DNA of 45,487 nt. It comes from Marinoscillum sp. (GTDB lineage: Bacteria > Bacteroidota > Bacteroidia > Cytophagales > Cyclobacteriaceae). The stretch covers positions 1 through 45,487 of the forward strand of contig JAMWZA010000029.1 in the NCBI GenBank assembly GCA_024305105.1. The letters run 5' to 3'. Shown here one piece after another: positions 44,577 to 45,487 of this stretch (position 1 is its first letter; each line of letters begins with the position of its first letter). A program made the position numbers and the translations under genes. The notes below the pieces were generated by a model. That model was given only the letters and a program-made list of their open reading frames with translations, had not been told where the DNA came from and did not search any database.

Positions 44577-45487
44577 ATGAAAACTACATTCCCATTTTTT
44601 ATACTAGTGATGTGGATCTATTCATGCGCTTCTCCATCAGTAGAGGAGCTAGGCACTGATTGGAAGTCCATAGAGCGAGATTTGCAAACTCAGCTCATTA
44701 CAGCAGGCGATAGCACGGTTATAGAGATCCCTGAAGGCCACTTTATGTTTACACGATCACTTTTAGTGGATGGTAATAAACACCTGATTATTAGGGGGAA
44801 AGGTATTGATAAAACAATTCTTTCTTTCCAGATGCAGGAAGAGGGTGCTGAAGGGCTTAAAATTGCTAATGGCGTTAGCATAACCATTGAAAATTTCACA
44901 ATTCAGGATTCTAAAGGCGATAACATTAAGGTTACCGATACTGATGGAATCACCTTTCGAAACATCAAGTCGCAATGGACTGGAGAACCTAAAGAATCTA
45001 ATGGTGCCTATTCCTTTTATCCGGTTTTGTGTAAAAATGTTATGGTTGAAAACTGCATCGCTATTGGTGCTTCTGATGCAGGAATTTATGTAGGACAATC
45101 AGATAGTGTCATTATTCGAAACAACGAAGCTTACTACAATGTGGCGGGGATCGAAAGTGAAAATTCCAGATGGGTAGAAGTATATAACAATTACGCTCAT
45201 GACAATACCGGAGGAATCCTGGTATTTGATCTGCCGGGACTGACTCAGACCGGACATACCACACGCGTTTTTAATAACAAGGTGATCAGTAACAATTTTA
45301 GAAATTTTGCTCCCGAAGGTAACGTCGTAGCGACTGTTCCGCCGGGCACAGGACTCATGCTGCTTGCAACAAGAAAGACGGAAATATTTAATAATGAGAT
45401 CATAAATAATCGCTCTGTTGGTGTGGCAATTGTGAGTTATAAAATTGTTGAGGCCATGTCTACTTCTGAAGAAACACAGTTGAATGA
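44577..45487 (+). CDS. Parallel beta-helix repeat lipoprotein, cut by the window end
   Basis: An open frame runs from ATG 44577 to the last base without a stop (303 full codons). The signal peptide ends in lipobox IYSC, predicting a lipoprotein. The rest is right-handed beta-helix: VIEIPEGHFMFTRSLLVDGN, LIIRGKGIDKTILSF, VSITIENFTIQDSKGDNIKV, VMVENCIAIGASDAGIYVG, SVIIRNNEAYYNVAGIESENS and VEVYNNYAHDNTGGILVFD. This pattern matches the TIGR03805-type beta-helix family, which tends to be paired with a haem-containing partner gene. The 3' end and any partner lie outside this window. Confidence 0.82.
   Translation, partial: MKTTFPFFILVMWIYSCASPSVEELGTDWKSIERDLQTQLITAGDSTVIEIPEGHFMFTRSLLVDGNKHLIIRGKGIDKTILSFQMQEEGAEGLKIANGVSITIENFTIQDSKGDNIKVTDTDGITFRNIKSQWTGEPKESNGAYSFYPVLCKNVMVENCIAIGASDAGIYVGQSDSVIIRNNEAYYNVAGIESENSRWVEVYNNYAHDNTGGILVFDLPGLTQTGHTTRVFNNKVISNNFRNFAPEGNVVATVPPGTGLMLLATRKTEIFNNEIINNRSVGVAIVSYKIVEAMSTSEETQLN

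Overview
The window looks like a chromosomal segment of a marine-type Bacteroidota, probably a Cytophagales relative. The evidence is a SusC/SusD pair, a regulator with a Reg_prop propeller and Y_Y_Y domain, several C-terminal sorting domains of the type IX secretion system (T9SS), Bacteroidota families such as DUF6503, AT-rich spacers and few Shine-Dalgarno sites. No rRNA, tRNA, IS element, integrase or CRISPR array was seen.

Layout. (1) Positions 1-620: one Panacea/SocA-like gene. (2) 620-6602, minus strand: a run of four genes (membrane regulator, ThuA-like protein, NIPSNAP protein, carboxypeptidase-regulatory-domain protein). (3) 6885-17908, plus strand: a polysaccharide utilization locus very likely for laminarin or a similar beta-1,3-glucan. 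Its order is multimodular surface lipoprotein, GH16, SusC, SusD, GH16, GH3. It is divergent from the regulator, and the spacer carries five tandem 11-bp repeats that are a plausible operator. The logic is surface binding and GH16 cleavage, SusCD import, then GH3 trimming to glucose. (4) 17905-18561, minus: an alpha/beta hydrolase. (5) 18738-38987, plus: four very large secreted or surface proteins. Three are leucine-rich-repeat (LRR) proteins of 1025, 3981 and about 616 residues. They share one C-terminal module containing a nearly invariant basic, cysteine-containing motif and a T9SS sorting domain. The fourth is a fibre-like protein ending in an S74 intramolecular chaperone, placed just before the smallest LRR protein. 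(6) 39146-45487: a frameshifted DUF6503 gene, a TetR-like regulator with a candidate operator, a prolyl oligopeptidase, an ABC1/UbiB-type kinase, an NTF2-like protein, and a beta-helix lipoprotein cut by the window end.

The strongest candidate for something undescribed is region 5. The last 976 residues of the 3981-residue protein correspond nearly end to end to the mature 1025-residue protein encoded just upstream, so the giant looks built by joining an extra beta-helix, LRR, Ig and FG-GAP assembly to an existing LRR surface protein. The basic Cys motif is conserved far better than its surroundings in all three LRR proteins. Together with the S74 fibre gene this suggests a co-exported cell-surface apparatus for adhesion, recognition or prey/polymer contact. 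That function is inference. The PUL assignment rests on recognisable families and catalytic motifs.
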